DNA of 64,000 bases from Acidobacteria bacterium RIFCSPLOWO2_12_FULL_66_21. GTDB lineage: Bacteria; Acidobacteriota; Vicinamibacteria; Vicinamibacterales; 2-12-FULL-66-21. The notes under the pieces are model-generated. The model was not told where the DNA came from. It ran no database searches and saw only the letters and a list, made by a program, of their open reading frames with translations. Position numbers and translations under genes: made by a program. The stretch spans positions 1-64,000 of the forward strand of contig MELC01000078.1 in NCBI GenBank assembly GCA_001767455.1, in the 5' to 3' direction. Below are positions 44,084 to 51,819 of the stretch, in pieces. Every line of letters starts with the position of its first letter. The first letter of the stretch is position 1.

Positions 44084-45262
44084 TCAATCGAAGTAGCTCT
44101 CGAGCTTGCTGTCGCGCACTGTGTCGAGCGTTGCGCAGTGAATCCCGCCGCCCTGTGTGTAGATGTGACGCATCCTCACCGGAACGACCGTGAAGCCGCG
44201 CTGCTCCAGCAAGCGCATCAGGTTCTCCTGCCGCTCGTCGCACACGACGGTGCTCGGGTCGAGCGACAGGAAGTTCATCCCCACCCATGGGGAGGACATG
44301 TCGTTAAGGTTCGTCCAGAAGCCGAGCGCCTCGAGCTGTTTGGCGAGCGGGTCCCGGACGTCCCGCTGAAGCTCAAGCTCAGGCTGCGACGTCGGCGCGA
44401 CGTCGTCGAAATAGATCTTGTCCCACTTGTCGAACAGCTTCGGGCAGTTCTTCTCGGTGACGCGCTTGCTGTTCAGCAGCACGAGGCCGGGCCTGAGGCA
44501 CAACACCGTCGAATCGATGTGACTGGACCGGTAGATGTCTTCCGTCGTGTGGACTCGATACTCGTCGCCCAGGACGCTCTCGAGCCATTTGGCGCTCTTG
44601 TGATTGCCCGAGCTCGACACCAGATACAGCAGGTCCCGTCCCATCCGGGCCGTGTTCGCGGCCTCGAACACGATCTCGTCCTCGGTGAGCTTGTGCAGCT
44701 TCTCGACTCGCCCGCCTGTCAGCTCCATGAACCGGAGGTCTTCCGGCGTAAGCTTGCGTTCCTCTTCATTGCGATAGTACGCCACGGAAACCTCGCGGTC
44801 GAGGCGGGGCTTCGGCCCGCAAATCCATCGGAAGCCAGCGTCGAAGTACTCGTACCAGATGTCGTAGAGCGCCATCGGTTCGAAATAGCGGCTCCTCAGG
44901 TAGGACGGGCTCTCGATGACGGTATTGCCGACGACGAGATGGAGGTCGCGGACGTTGTAGCTGTTGTTGCCGGTCGACTGCCAGAAGGGCGTGCTGTACG
45001 TGCGCGAGATGTCGTGCACCTTTGGACGATGGACCTTGACGCCGAATTTGGCAATCGTGGTCGCCAAGGTGTCGAGGTCCTCGTCGATTTCATCGAGGAA
45101 CCACTGTGGATGCGCCTGACTGGCGAGCGCGGCTGCCTGACGTGCGATGTCCTCGGGAACCGGATCGGGCCTGGGCCACGTCAGCACGGCTTTCGTGCCC
45201 TCCGCGGATCCGACGATCACCTCCAACAGTTTGTCCCATTCGTTATGACTGTTAATCCTCAT
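44084..45262 (-). CDS. Amidinotransferase (GATM/AmtA-like)
   Basis: A 392-residue amidinotransferase-family protein. The catalytic Cys is in HIYTQGGGIHCATLD near the C-terminus, with IYRSSHIDSTVLCLRPGLVL (His/Asp) and GVKVHRPKVHD early on. The family moves the amidino group of arginine to an amine (glycine, inosamine) or hydrolyses guanidino compounds. Beside a complete legionaminate pathway and a deacetylase, an amidino- or guanidino-bearing sugar is a reasonable prediction. The ATG of MRINSHNEW is used; an upstream extension to 45295 exists. Confidence 0.86.
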   Translation of the reverse strand: MRINSHNEWDKLLEVIVGSAEGTKAVLTWPRPDPVPEDIARQAAALASQAHPQWFLDEIDEDLDTLATTIAKFGVKVHRPKVHDISRTYSTPFWQSTGNNSYNVRDLHLVVGNTVIESPSYLRSRYFEPMALYDIWYEYFDAGFRWICGPKPRLDREVSVAYYRNEEERKLTPEDLRFMELTGGRVEKLHKLTEDEIVFEAANTARMGRDLLYLVSSSGNHKSAKWLESVLGDEYRVHTTEDIYRSSHIDSTVLCLRPGLVLLNSKRVTEKNCPKLFDKWDKIYFDDVAPTSQPELELQRDVRDPLAKQLEALGFWTNLNDMSSPWVGMNFLSLDPSTVVCDERQENLMRLLEQRGFTVVPVRMRHIYTQGGGIHCATLDTVRDSKLESYFD

Positions 45263-45347
45263 GCCCAAGATGGATCCTCTCTGAGTCGATGACACCAGAT
45301 CATATCGACCTCAATGGCGCGGCGTGTTCCGCGCCGCACCGCCGGCG

Positions 45348-45542
45348 GCGGATTGAGCACGAAGCACTCCCACCGACGCCACCTCCTCCCGCCTGGATGA
45401 CCAGGTACAGCGGCTTCCGGGAGCGTTACAACGAACCGACGCATGTCGGGGGCGTGATCGTAACGGGTCCTCCCCGCTCGATCTGCCGCTTGAAGATCGG
45501 GACTACGCTGCCCCGGCCGCCTCGCGGGCGACGCCAAACATT
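45348..45542 (-). pseudogene. CapD/PglF-like epimerase remnant with frameshift
   Basis: One frame reads RGSVVPIFKRQIERGGPVTI, equivalent to RGSVVPFFKRQIEQGGPITV of the intact enzyme at 51820. A neighbouring frame continues the match as DMRRFVVTLPEAA and WECFVLN (intact: EMRRFFMTIPEAV and AELFVLD). A small indel therefore separates two halves of the same segment, and both flanks of the gene are lost. Confidence 0.85.
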
Positions 45543-45551
45543 CACGTGCGG

Positions 45552-45761
45552 TCATGCGGGATCGTGAAGCCGCACGCCGATGCCGCCATCGACGCTGAGG
45601 GTGCTGCCTGTCATGAAGCTCGCCGATTCACTGCCAAGAAACGCGATCGCGTCAGCGATTTCCGCCGGTCGCGCGATCCGGCCGATCGGATGGTAGCGGC
45701 CCAACTCCGCAAGCCCTTCAGGATTCCCATCGAAGCCGGCGCGGAGCATTCCCGTATCGTA
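45552..45761 (-). pseudogene. SDR 3' remnant (second copy)
   Basis: Sixty-nine C-terminal residues of an [23 protein letters not shown], then [20 protein letters not shown] and [20 protein letters not shown]. The preceding sequence ([11 protein letters not shown]) does not fit the family, so the 5' part is missing. It is the paralog of the stump at 42846. Confidence 0.85.
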
Positions 45762-45813
45762 ACAGTTCAGGTCCCTCTTGTACTTTCTGACGTAATCAGG
45801 TACCCTCCGTTCG

Positions 45814-46200
45814 ATGAAACCTGGGCGGCAGCGACGATCGATCCGCTCGGCACGTGCGGAGAATGCGCAGGCACGGGAGCTTGAGCGTTTGCGACAGGAG
45901 AATGAGCGCCTCCGCCAAATAGTCGACGAGCAGGCGAAGCAGATTGCCGAGGCCGAGAAACAGATCGCCGAGGCGGAGCACCAGATCACCATCTGCAACG
46001 GCAACTCGCGCTGCGGCAGCAGAACTCGACGACGACGTCGAAGCCTCCGTCCTCGGATGGCCTCGCGGGCCGACAGCGGCTGCGCGGTTGCCGCACGAAG
46101 AGTCGGCGCAGGCCCGGCGGTCAGCCGGGGCATCCGGGGCACCTGCCCCGGTCGTTATCGATGGCCAGCGCCACGCGCCTGTTCGCAAGATGCAGCATTG
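45814..46200 (+). mobile_element. IS66-like transposase remnant
   Basis: A plus-strand frame begins [11 protein letters not shown] and forms a leucine-zipper-like coil ([20 protein letters not shown]). After a frame change the match continues as [20 protein letters not shown], then [13 protein letters not shown], the N-terminal signature of IS66-type TnpC transposases (NS..SSKPPSSD...GGQPGH). The catalytic DDE domain is absent and no inverted repeats were identified. It lies between two gene stumps in the nonulosonate region and could have driven the rearrangement. Confidence 0.82.
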
Positions 46201-46204
46201 GTCT

Positions 46205-46345
46205 AACAGCGGTGCCTACGAGGCTTGATGCCGGAATCGGCAGTGCCCGGTCGTGATCGAGCACTCCGCACGCAACCGCAAATCCGCGACGAGAACGCAT
46301 CCAGGCCAACGGCAGCGTGCCCCCGCCACCGAGCACCGAGAATAA
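46205..46345 (-). pseudogene. NeuD/LegH-like acetyltransferase 5' remnant
   Basis: A minus-strand frame reads SVLGGGGTLPLAW then FAVACGVLDHDRAL. Restoring one C in the glycine-rich loop gives VLGGGGHAAVGLDAF, the opening of a NeuD/PglD/LegH protein (compare CVILGGGGHARVLIDVL and WAILDSDSLL at 38156). It directly follows LegG's stop, the place where a LegH gene would be expected, and its beta-helix part is missing. Confidence 0.7.
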
Positions 46346-46376
46346 TGCAGGTGTCCTTGTGCCTGCCTGCAGCCAT

Positions 46377-47546
46377 CTACAAGTGTACCGGCACGGCGGC
46401 GTCGGCAAACCGCTTGACCAGGAGCTCGTGGTCCAGCGCCACGTCGGCAAGTCGCGCGACGACAATGTCGGCCGCCCGGCCGTCGCCGTAGGGATTACGA
46501 AGTCCCTCGAGCGTCGCCCGAAATTCGGGGGCGACTGCGCGGACGATACCCGCTGTGATCTCATCCTTGTAGTACCCCACGTCGATGACGTTCTTCGCGC
46601 GCACGCGGCCCGCCTGCCTCGTGCCGATGTTCACCACCGGCAGCGCGAACGTGGGCGCCTCTATCAACCCGCTGGAGGAGTTTCCGACCATCGCCGCGGC
46701 ACGCGACATGATGCTGAAATATCCGCGCGTGCCGAAATTGCCGACGAAGGACGCCAGGGGATGCGTCGCGAGGAACTCGTCAATCAGCCGGCGGACCAGC
46801 CTGCCACCGGTGTCAGCATTGGGTTGCGTGAAGACGACGGGAGCGCCGATGGAATCCAGTGCGGCCAGCAGCTCACCTACCTGCCACTCCGTGCGGTCGA
46901 ACTCGAGCGTCACGGGATGAAACGTGCACAACAGAAACGGACGATCGACGCGTACCCCAAACTGGGCCGCGATTTCGTCGGGCGTCATCAGCGGGATCGT
47001 CTTGACGTTGTCGAGCCCCGGCGCACCGCAGATGGTGATGCGCCAGGACTCCTCGCCGAGCTGCGCCACACGCCGTGCGGCGTCGTCCGTTGCGACGAAG
47101 TGAAGGTGGCTCAGTTTCGTCATCGAGTGCCGTAGCGCATCGTCAATCGCGCCCGCCGTCAGCTCGCCGCCATGAATGTGCGCGACGGGTATCCGGAACG
47201 GCAGCGCCGCAAGGGCTGCAGCGAACATCTCGAAACGATCGCCGAGCACCATGAGCAAATCCGGCTGCAGTCGCGCAAACGCCTGTGCATAGCCAATGAC
47301 GCCCAACCCGATCGACTTCGACACCGCCTCGGGATCGTCCGACGACAACAGCATCTGCACTCGCTCGGCAACCGTGAACCCATCGGCCTCGATCTCACGC
47401 ACGCTCCAGCCGAACTCGGGACACAAGTGCATGCCTCCGACGACGAGTTGAAGACGCAGCCGGGAGTCAGCCGACAGACGCGTCAGAATCGGCCGGTACA
47501 AGCCGTAGTCCGAGCGCCCGACCGTCACGACGGCGACGGTCCTCAC
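46377..47546 (-). CDS. legG: LegG/NeuC-type hydrolysing NDP-sugar 2-epimerase
   Basis: A 389-residue UDP-sugar 2-epimerase of the hydrolysing NeuC/LegG branch. The N-terminal VAVVTVGRSDYGLYRPIL (the GRSDYG mark), LMVLGDRFEMFAAALAAL, HIHGGELTAGAIDDALRHSM, and VVGNSSSGLIEAP motifs are intact. It releases the 2-epimerised aminosugar (the 6-deoxy-ManNAc-type precursor) for LegI. It overlaps LegI's stop by 4 bp. Confidence 0.94.
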   Translation of the reverse strand: MRTVAVVTVGRSDYGLYRPILTRLSADSRLRLQLVVGGMHLCPEFGWSVREIEADGFTVAERVQMLLSSDDPEAVSKSIGLGVIGYAQAFARLQPDLLMVLGDRFEMFAAALAALPFRIPVAHIHGGELTAGAIDDALRHSMTKLSHLHFVATDDAARRVAQLGEESWRITICGAPGLDNVKTIPLMTPDEIAAQFGVRVDRPFLLCTFHPVTLEFDRTEWQVGELLAALDSIGAPVVFTQPNADTGGRLVRRLIDEFLATHPLASFVGNFGTRGYFSIMSRAAAMVGNSSSGLIEAPTFALPVVNIGTRQAGRVRAKNVIDVGYYKDEITAGIVRAVAPEFRATLEGLRNPYGDGRAADIVVARLADVALDHELLVKRFADAAVPVHL

Positions 47547-48604
47547 GCCAGCATCTCCAGCGTGAACACCGTTCCGCGGGCGACATCTATCCGGACCGCG
47601 CGTCCGAGGACATGGTCACGCATGCGCGGCGGAAGCCCGTTGCCCGGACGCTGGATGGCGACGAGCGCCGGCGTCAGCTTCTCGCCGGCTGCGATATCGC
47701 GCGCGGCGACGAGGCTCTTGCGCGCGACCGTGGCGGTCTCCCGTTCGCGTTCCGACGGGACTTTGCGCCCGTCGCCGAGCGCAGCTTCAACGAGTCGAAC
47801 GTCGGCGACGAGGCGCGCGAAGGCACCCGGATCGAGCGACGCCGCGTGATCCGGGCCGGGGAGGCTGCGGCTCACCGTGAGGTGTTTCTCAATGACACAG
47901 GCCCCAAGCGCTACTGCGGCGATCGCGGTCTCGAGTCCCGTCGTGTGGTCGGAGTACCCGACCGGCAGCCCGAATTCCTGCCGCATCACGTCGATCACGC
48001 GCAGATTCGCGTCGCGTGGATCGGCCGGGTAGGCGCTCGTGCACTGCAGCAGCGCGATCGTCTCGAGTCCCTCCGATCGAATCGCGGCAATTGCCTCGCA
48101 GACTTCCTCGAGCGTGGCCATGCCGGTCGACACGAGCATCGGCTTGCCCGCGCGCGCGATGAAACGCAGCAGAGGCAGGTTCGTCAGATCGCCTGACGAA
48201 GTCTTGAAGGCGGGGACGCCGAGTTCGTCGAGCAGAGCCGCGCTCCCTTCATCGAAAGGCGTCGACAGGAACACGATGCCCTGCCGTTGGGCGTGGTCTC
48301 GCAGCTGGCGATAGGCCTCCCGCGGCAATTCGAGCCGTCGCAGCATCTCGAGCTGCGATTCGCCGGAATCGGCCGTGTCTCTCTGATACCAGGCTTTCGG
48401 CGCGTTGGGGCTCGCGAGTTGATCCGCACGGAAGGTCTGGAACTTGACCGCGTCGGCGCCGGCCTCGGCGGCCGCGTCGACGAGCTTCACGGCGAGATCC
48501 GGCGAACCGTTGTGGTTGACTCCGGCCTCTGCGATCACGAAACAGGGAGACCCCGCCCCAATCGACCGGGTGCCGATCGAGATCGAGCTCACCACGCGGT
48601 CCAC
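47543..48604 (-). CDS. legI: LegI/NeuB-type nonulosonate synthase
   Basis: A 353-residue PEP-dependent synthase with the NeuB barrel (FVIAEAGVNHNGSPDLA, AGADAVKFQTFRADQL, LGACVIEKHLTVSR) and a C-terminal antifreeze-like SAF domain (LVAARDIAAGEKLTPALVAI then QRPGNGLPPR). It condenses PEP with the LegG product to make a nonulosonic acid such as legionaminate. The ATG at 48604 overlaps the SDR by 16 bp; a GTG at 48592 would give the GTGA overlap typical of this island and is equally likely. Confidence 0.95.
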   Translation of the reverse strand: MDRVVSSISIGTRSIGAGSPCFVIAEAGVNHNGSPDLAVKLVDAAAEAGADAVKFQTFRADQLASPNAPKAWYQRDTADSGESQLEMLRRLELPREAYRQLRDHAQRQGIVFLSTPFDEGSAALLDELGVPAFKTSSGDLTNLPLLRFIARAGKPMLVSTGMATLEEVCEAIAAIRSEGLETIALLQCTSAYPADPRDANLRVIDVMRQEFGLPVGYSDHTTGLETAIAAVALGACVIEKHLTVSRSLPGPDHAASLDPGAFARLVADVRLVEAALGDGRKVPSERERETATVARKSLVAARDIAAGEKLTPALVAIQRPGNGLPPRMRDHVLGRAVRIDVARGTVFTLEMLA

Positions 48605-49392
48605 CCGCCGTCTACAACCAGATTCTGGCCGGTCACATACGCCGACAGATCACTCGCGAGATACGCCACGGCGCCTTTCACGTCTTCTTCGACGGCCATG
48701 CGACCGAGTGGCGTGCGCGATACGTAGCGCTGGTGAAAGGCATCGGGCTGGTTGCGCCAGATGCCGCCCGGCGAGATGGCATTCACCCGAACGCGGGGCG
48801 CGAGCAGCGTCGCCAGCTGCCGTCCGAGCTGGAGCAGACCGCCCTTCGAGGCGCCATAGCCCGCCGGATTGTTCATCGACGTGCCGTCGTAGAGACGCAT
48901 GTCCGGCCCGGCGAGACCGTAGATCGATGACACGAAGATCACCGAGCCGTGCCCGGACGCGATGAGAGCCTCTCGGGCTTCTTGAACGATGACGAAGGCC
49001 GACGTCAGGTTGACCCGTAGCGCGGCATCCCACGCCGGCACCGTCTGGTGCTCGAAGGAAACAGCCCAGCCTGGCATGGTCGTCGTGCCGACATACGCGG
49101 CGCAATGAACAATGACGTCGAGCCGTCCGAGTTCCGAAATCCCTTTTCGTACGGCCGCACGTGTCGCGTTCTCGTCGGCAAGATCGCAAGCCGTGGCGAT
49201 CACGTGGCCGCCGGTCGTCCCAGCCAATTCGTGTGCGCCCTGGCGACAGCGGTCGTCGTCACGATCCATGATGGCTGCCGACGCGCCCAGTTCCAGCAGG
49301 GTCTCGGCCGCGGCCATCCCCACGTGTCCCGCGCCACCCACCACCAGCGCCGCGCGATTCCGCAGATCCGAGAGTTCTCTGACGCTGCGCAC
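48589..49392 (-). CDS. PtmA-like short-chain dehydrogenase
   Basis: A 267-residue SDR: VVGGAGHVGMAAAETL loop, HCAAYVG, VSSIYGL (catalytic Ser), YGASKGG (Tyr/Lys), and YVTGQNLVVDGGW. The GGAGHVG loop and its place between LegF and LegI match PtmA of Campylobacter legionaminate loci. It is predicted to help make the aminosugar phosphate precursor (role by context). The GTG start at 49392 shares one base with LegF's TAG. Confidence 0.9.
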   Translation of the reverse strand: MRSVRELSDLRNRAALVVGGAGHVGMAAAETLLELGASAAIMDRDDDRCRQGAHELAGTTGGHVIATACDLADENATRAAVRKGISELGRLDVIVHCAAYVGTTTMPGWAVSFEHQTVPAWDAALRVNLTSAFVIVQEAREALIASGHGSVIFVSSIYGLAGPDMRLYDGTSMNNPAGYGASKGGLLQLGRQLATLLAPRVRVNAISPGGIWRNQPDAFHQRYVSRTPLGRMAVEEDVKGAVAYLASDLSAYVTGQNLVVDGGWTAW

Positions 49393-50138
49393 TACAGCAC
49401 GACTTTCCGTGCCAACCATGGGAGGTTCACGAGCCCGCTGTTCACGAGATACTCGGCGTGTTGAAGACCGGCAATGTCGTCAATGTGGATCGCGCGGATC
49501 TCCGGAATCTCGTGCATGAGATGGCGGCCGTGTGTCCGCCAATCTTCCCTCTCGCGGCGCACGAACTCGGCACGCCAGATGTAGAGTGACGCGTTGATTC
49601 GATAGACGGCCGGCACATCCTGTCGACGGTGGAACGACGCGCCTGTCTCGACGAGATTGGCCAGCCAACCGTCGCGATCGACGACGCAATGCCAGATCGG
49701 ATTGAAGTCAGGCTGCGAGACTCCCACGATCCCATCGGCCGCCGGCACCGCCTCGAGTCGTTGCAGTGCCGCCGCGACGTCTTCGGGCAGACGCCCCGGC
49801 GAGGTGGGATCGAGCAGCAGCAGGTAATCGTACGCGACTTGATCCATCGTCTCAATTGCATCCAGGGCATGGCGCAACACCGGCCACATCGGCGTCCCGT
49901 CCTCGGCCAACTCCGGCGGCCGCCGAAACGGGACGTCCGCTCCGAACTGTCTCGCGACATCAGCAATTGCCTCCGAATCGGTCGAGAGGATGACGCGATC
50001 GACCTCCGGACACATCCGGGCGAGCAGCAATGAATGTGCAACAAGCGGTATTCCGGCCAGTGGACGGATGTTCTTACCGGGAAGACCCTTCGACCCCCCG
50101 CGCGCAGGCACGACAGCCAGGACTCTTGGTCGCATCAT
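49392..50138 (-). CDS. legF: LegF/NeuA-type CMP-nonulosonate synthetase
   Basis: A 248-residue CMP-sialate synthetase-like protein: LAVVPARGGSKGLPGKNIRP (nucleotide loop), ILSTDSEAIADVAR, LLLDPTSPGR (metal-binding Asp region), and VYRINASLYIW. It activates the nonulosonate for transfer. Its ATG at 50138 overlaps the stop of a truncated Gfo/Idh gene (ATGA), which shows the ancestral order Gfo/Idh-LegF. Confidence 0.93.
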   Translation of the reverse strand: MMRPRVLAVVPARGGSKGLPGKNIRPLAGIPLVAHSLLLARMCPEVDRVILSTDSEAIADVARQFGADVPFRRPPELAEDGTPMWPVLRHALDAIETMDQVAYDYLLLLDPTSPGRLPEDVAAALQRLEAVPAADGIVGVSQPDFNPIWHCVVDRDGWLANLVETGASFHRRQDVPAVYRINASLYIWRAEFVRREREDWRTHGRHLMHEIPEIRAIHIDDIAGLQHAEYLVNSGLVNLPWLARKVVL

Positions 50139-50398
50139 GCGTACTCGACCGGCTCCTCGCGGAGACTCACAGGGGAACGCAGTGCGGCGTCACCGAGTGC
50201 CCGCGAGCGGACGCCATCTTCTCCGGTTGCGAGGCGCGGATCGGGTTGGCTATCACCGGCCTCGACGAATGTACGACCTTCCGCGAACAGCCTGTCATGA
50301 CGAGTTTGCGGCAGGCGGTAAACCGCCGGAGGCAGATCGCAGGGTACGAGCGAAACACTGTCGGCGATACCCGTCCCCCTCGATAGTGCCGCGTTCAC
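50135..50398 (-). pseudogene. Gfo/Idh oxidoreductase 3' remnant
   Basis: An 87-residue open frame whose C-terminal part, DPRLATGEDGVRSRALGDAA, matches DDRLATGTDGLRALAVCDAA of the intact enzyme at 40544, followed by REEPVEYA and stop. The preceding FAEGRTFVEAGDSQ resembles the family's C-terminal helix. The Rossmann and catalytic domains are missing. The 50399-50523 stretch upstream shows no gene. Confidence 0.83.
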
Positions 50399-50523
50399 CC
50401 GCAGCCGTTACACGCCGTCGCGCACCAAGGTTCTGATGCTATGCGATGTGGAGAAATGGGGGGCTCGCGACCCATGCGCTCGATGACGGCGTTGCCACCC
50501 GGTGCGAACAACCGTAGCAGGAA

Positions 50524-50869
50524 TCACCAGCCACGGGGATTGCTCAACACGCCAGACAGATCTTTCCACCGAAAGTTCGTTTCCCGGCCGATCATGACCT
50601 TGTAAATCGCGGAGTCAGCGCACATTCGCAGCATCACAACGGCGGCCGCATTTGAGAACTGACCAAGACGAGGCAGTCCGCAGATGTATTCGTAATTGTG
50701 TTCGAACCGTTGAACCTCTACGCGGCGCAGGGTGGATAGGCCCCATCATGGTCTTGCCGGTGCCGGTCAGACCATCGAGGAACAGCACCTTCTCGACCGG
50801 GTGGCCTTCACGCCCTACCGCGATCTGCGACCGAGCATTCGTCTTCTCTGCGAAAGGCAAAGCGCCCAT
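50524..50869 (-). pseudogene. P-loop (sulfotransferase-like) gene remnant with frameshift
   Basis: The 5' frame encodes VEKVLFLDGLTGTGKTMMGP, matching IAFVDGLPGCGKTLFSP of the intact protein at 39097. A second frame continues VEVQRFEHNYEYICGLPRLG and then IYKVMIGRETNFRWKDLSGV with TGA after SNPRGW; the intact protein has LYNGVMGREANLRFDDLSGV. So one indel plus truncation of more than 250 residues. The 50870-50984 stretch upstream shows no gene. Confidence 0.88.
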
Positions 50870-50984
50870 CGTTCAATCAATCGGCGATTTCGCGGCGCGT
50901 TCGGCAAAAAGGGCCGCTGCAGGCATCCGTAGCGCCTGGCGCGTGAAGCCCGGCCCCGTGCTCTTCAACCTGCGGACAACCCAT

Positions 50985-51665
50985 TCAACGCACGCGATCA
51001 AGTCCTCGTCCAGGGTCATTTGATCCGTCACAGTCCCCAATCGCCTCTCTAGACTCGAGGCACCACACCCGGCTCCGAGGAACGGCGCGCGCGTCGAGGC
51101 GCGCGCGAATGCTCTCGGCGTGCCGGATGCTGGTTACCACCACGTGCCCATAGGGCACTCCGCCGAGGGTCTCGGCCGAGAGCTGCTCGGGTCGGCAAAT
51201 CTCCACCTCGAAGAATCGTCCGGTGCGGCGGTCGTCCACCACCCCGACGAGCGTGAGATCAGTGCTCTGTAGGCTCACGTAGGCAATCTCCGCTACGTCA
51301 CCGGCCCCGTAAAATACCACTCGCTTCTGGCCAGCCGCGTCAGTCTCGCAGCGCTCGGACACGCCCGACAGACTGGTTCGAATCTGCTCGCGGGTCTGGG
51401 TATACAGGTGGACCGTATTCTCGAGCGATTGCCGGGTGGCGTGGCCCAAGGCCTCCCAGCCAGCAGCCGTCATGAGGTACCGGATGTGCCGTGTGCCCAT
51501 GCCAGCGATCTTCACGTAGCCCTTGGCGACCAGCCGACGAATCAGCAGGTTGGTCAGCCCGAGCGCCACGCCAATGTCGCTGGAGAGCGACCGTTGCGTG
51601 ACCCGCTGGCCAGACGCTATGGCCTGCAGAATCTGGCGGTTATACTCGTTTTCAGAGCGTGGCAA
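50985..51665 (-). CDS. Winged-helix regulator with Rossmann-like C-terminal domain (regulator 1)
   Basis: A 226-residue protein. The N-terminal winged helix (RQILQAIASGQRVTQRSLSS then GVALGLTNLLIRRLVAKGYV) resembles EPS-associated MarR-type regulators. A linker helix leads to a C-terminal alpha/beta domain with RVVFYGAGDVAEIAYVSLQS and LVGVVDDRR, like the nucleotide-sugar-binding half of PglD/NeuD. The TTG at 51665 is preferred: GGAG lies 6 bp upstream and the aligned paralog starts at the same place; a GTG at 51686 is the alternative. Predicted to sense a sugar nucleotide and control the glycan genes (inference). Confidence 0.8.
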   Translation of the reverse strand: MPRSENEYNRQILQAIASGQRVTQRSLSSDIGVALGLTNLLIRRLVAKGYVKIAGMGTRHIRYLMTAAGWEALGHATRQSLENTVHLYTQTREQIRTSLSGVSERCETDAAGQKRVVFYGAGDVAEIAYVSLQSTDLTLVGVVDDRRTGRFFEVEICRPEQLSAETLGGVPYGHVVVTSIRHAESIRARLDARAVPRSRVWCLESREAIGDCDGSNDPGRGLDRVR

Positions 51666-51667
51666 GG

Positions 51668-51690
51668 GACACTCCGTGCCTCTCACCTAC
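51668..51690 (-). promoter_or_regulatory. Conserved 23-bp leader with ribosome site, regulator 1
   Basis: The minus-strand sequence gtaggtgagaggcacggagt ending gtc is 20/23 identical to the leader of regulator 2 at 54404-54426. It contains the GGAG expected to position the ribosome. Conservation of DNA between paralogs where the reading frames differ argues for a leader rather than for coding sequence. Confidence 0.65.
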
Positions 51691-51743
51691 AGCCGGGGAG
51701 AATGGTGAGATTCGAAGGCGTCGAGAGTCGAAACGATAGCTAC

Positions 51744-51794
51744 GTTCACAAAATGAACAAACGGCACTGTAAGGGAGTGCGGACAGGTTGTCAA
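51744..51794 (-). promoter_or_regulatory. Sigma70-like promoter with GTTCA-N5-TGAAC operator, regulator 1
   Basis: On the minus strand: TTGACA at 51789-51794, exactly 17 bp spacer, TACAGT (-10) at 51766-51771, then 7 bp later a perfect 5-bp palindrome GTTCA-TTTTG-TGAAC at 51744-51758, covering the expected transcription start. A repressor bound there would block transcription. The same arrangement precedes regulator 2. Confidence 0.75.
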
Positions 51795-51819
51795 GCGGAC
51801 GTAGGCGCGCCCTCGCGAG

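Noticed and set aside
46205-46376. A 147-codon minus frame through the LegG 3' end as a gene
   Set aside because: It runs antisense-frame through LegG; only the NeuD-like stump after LegG's stop is meaningful.
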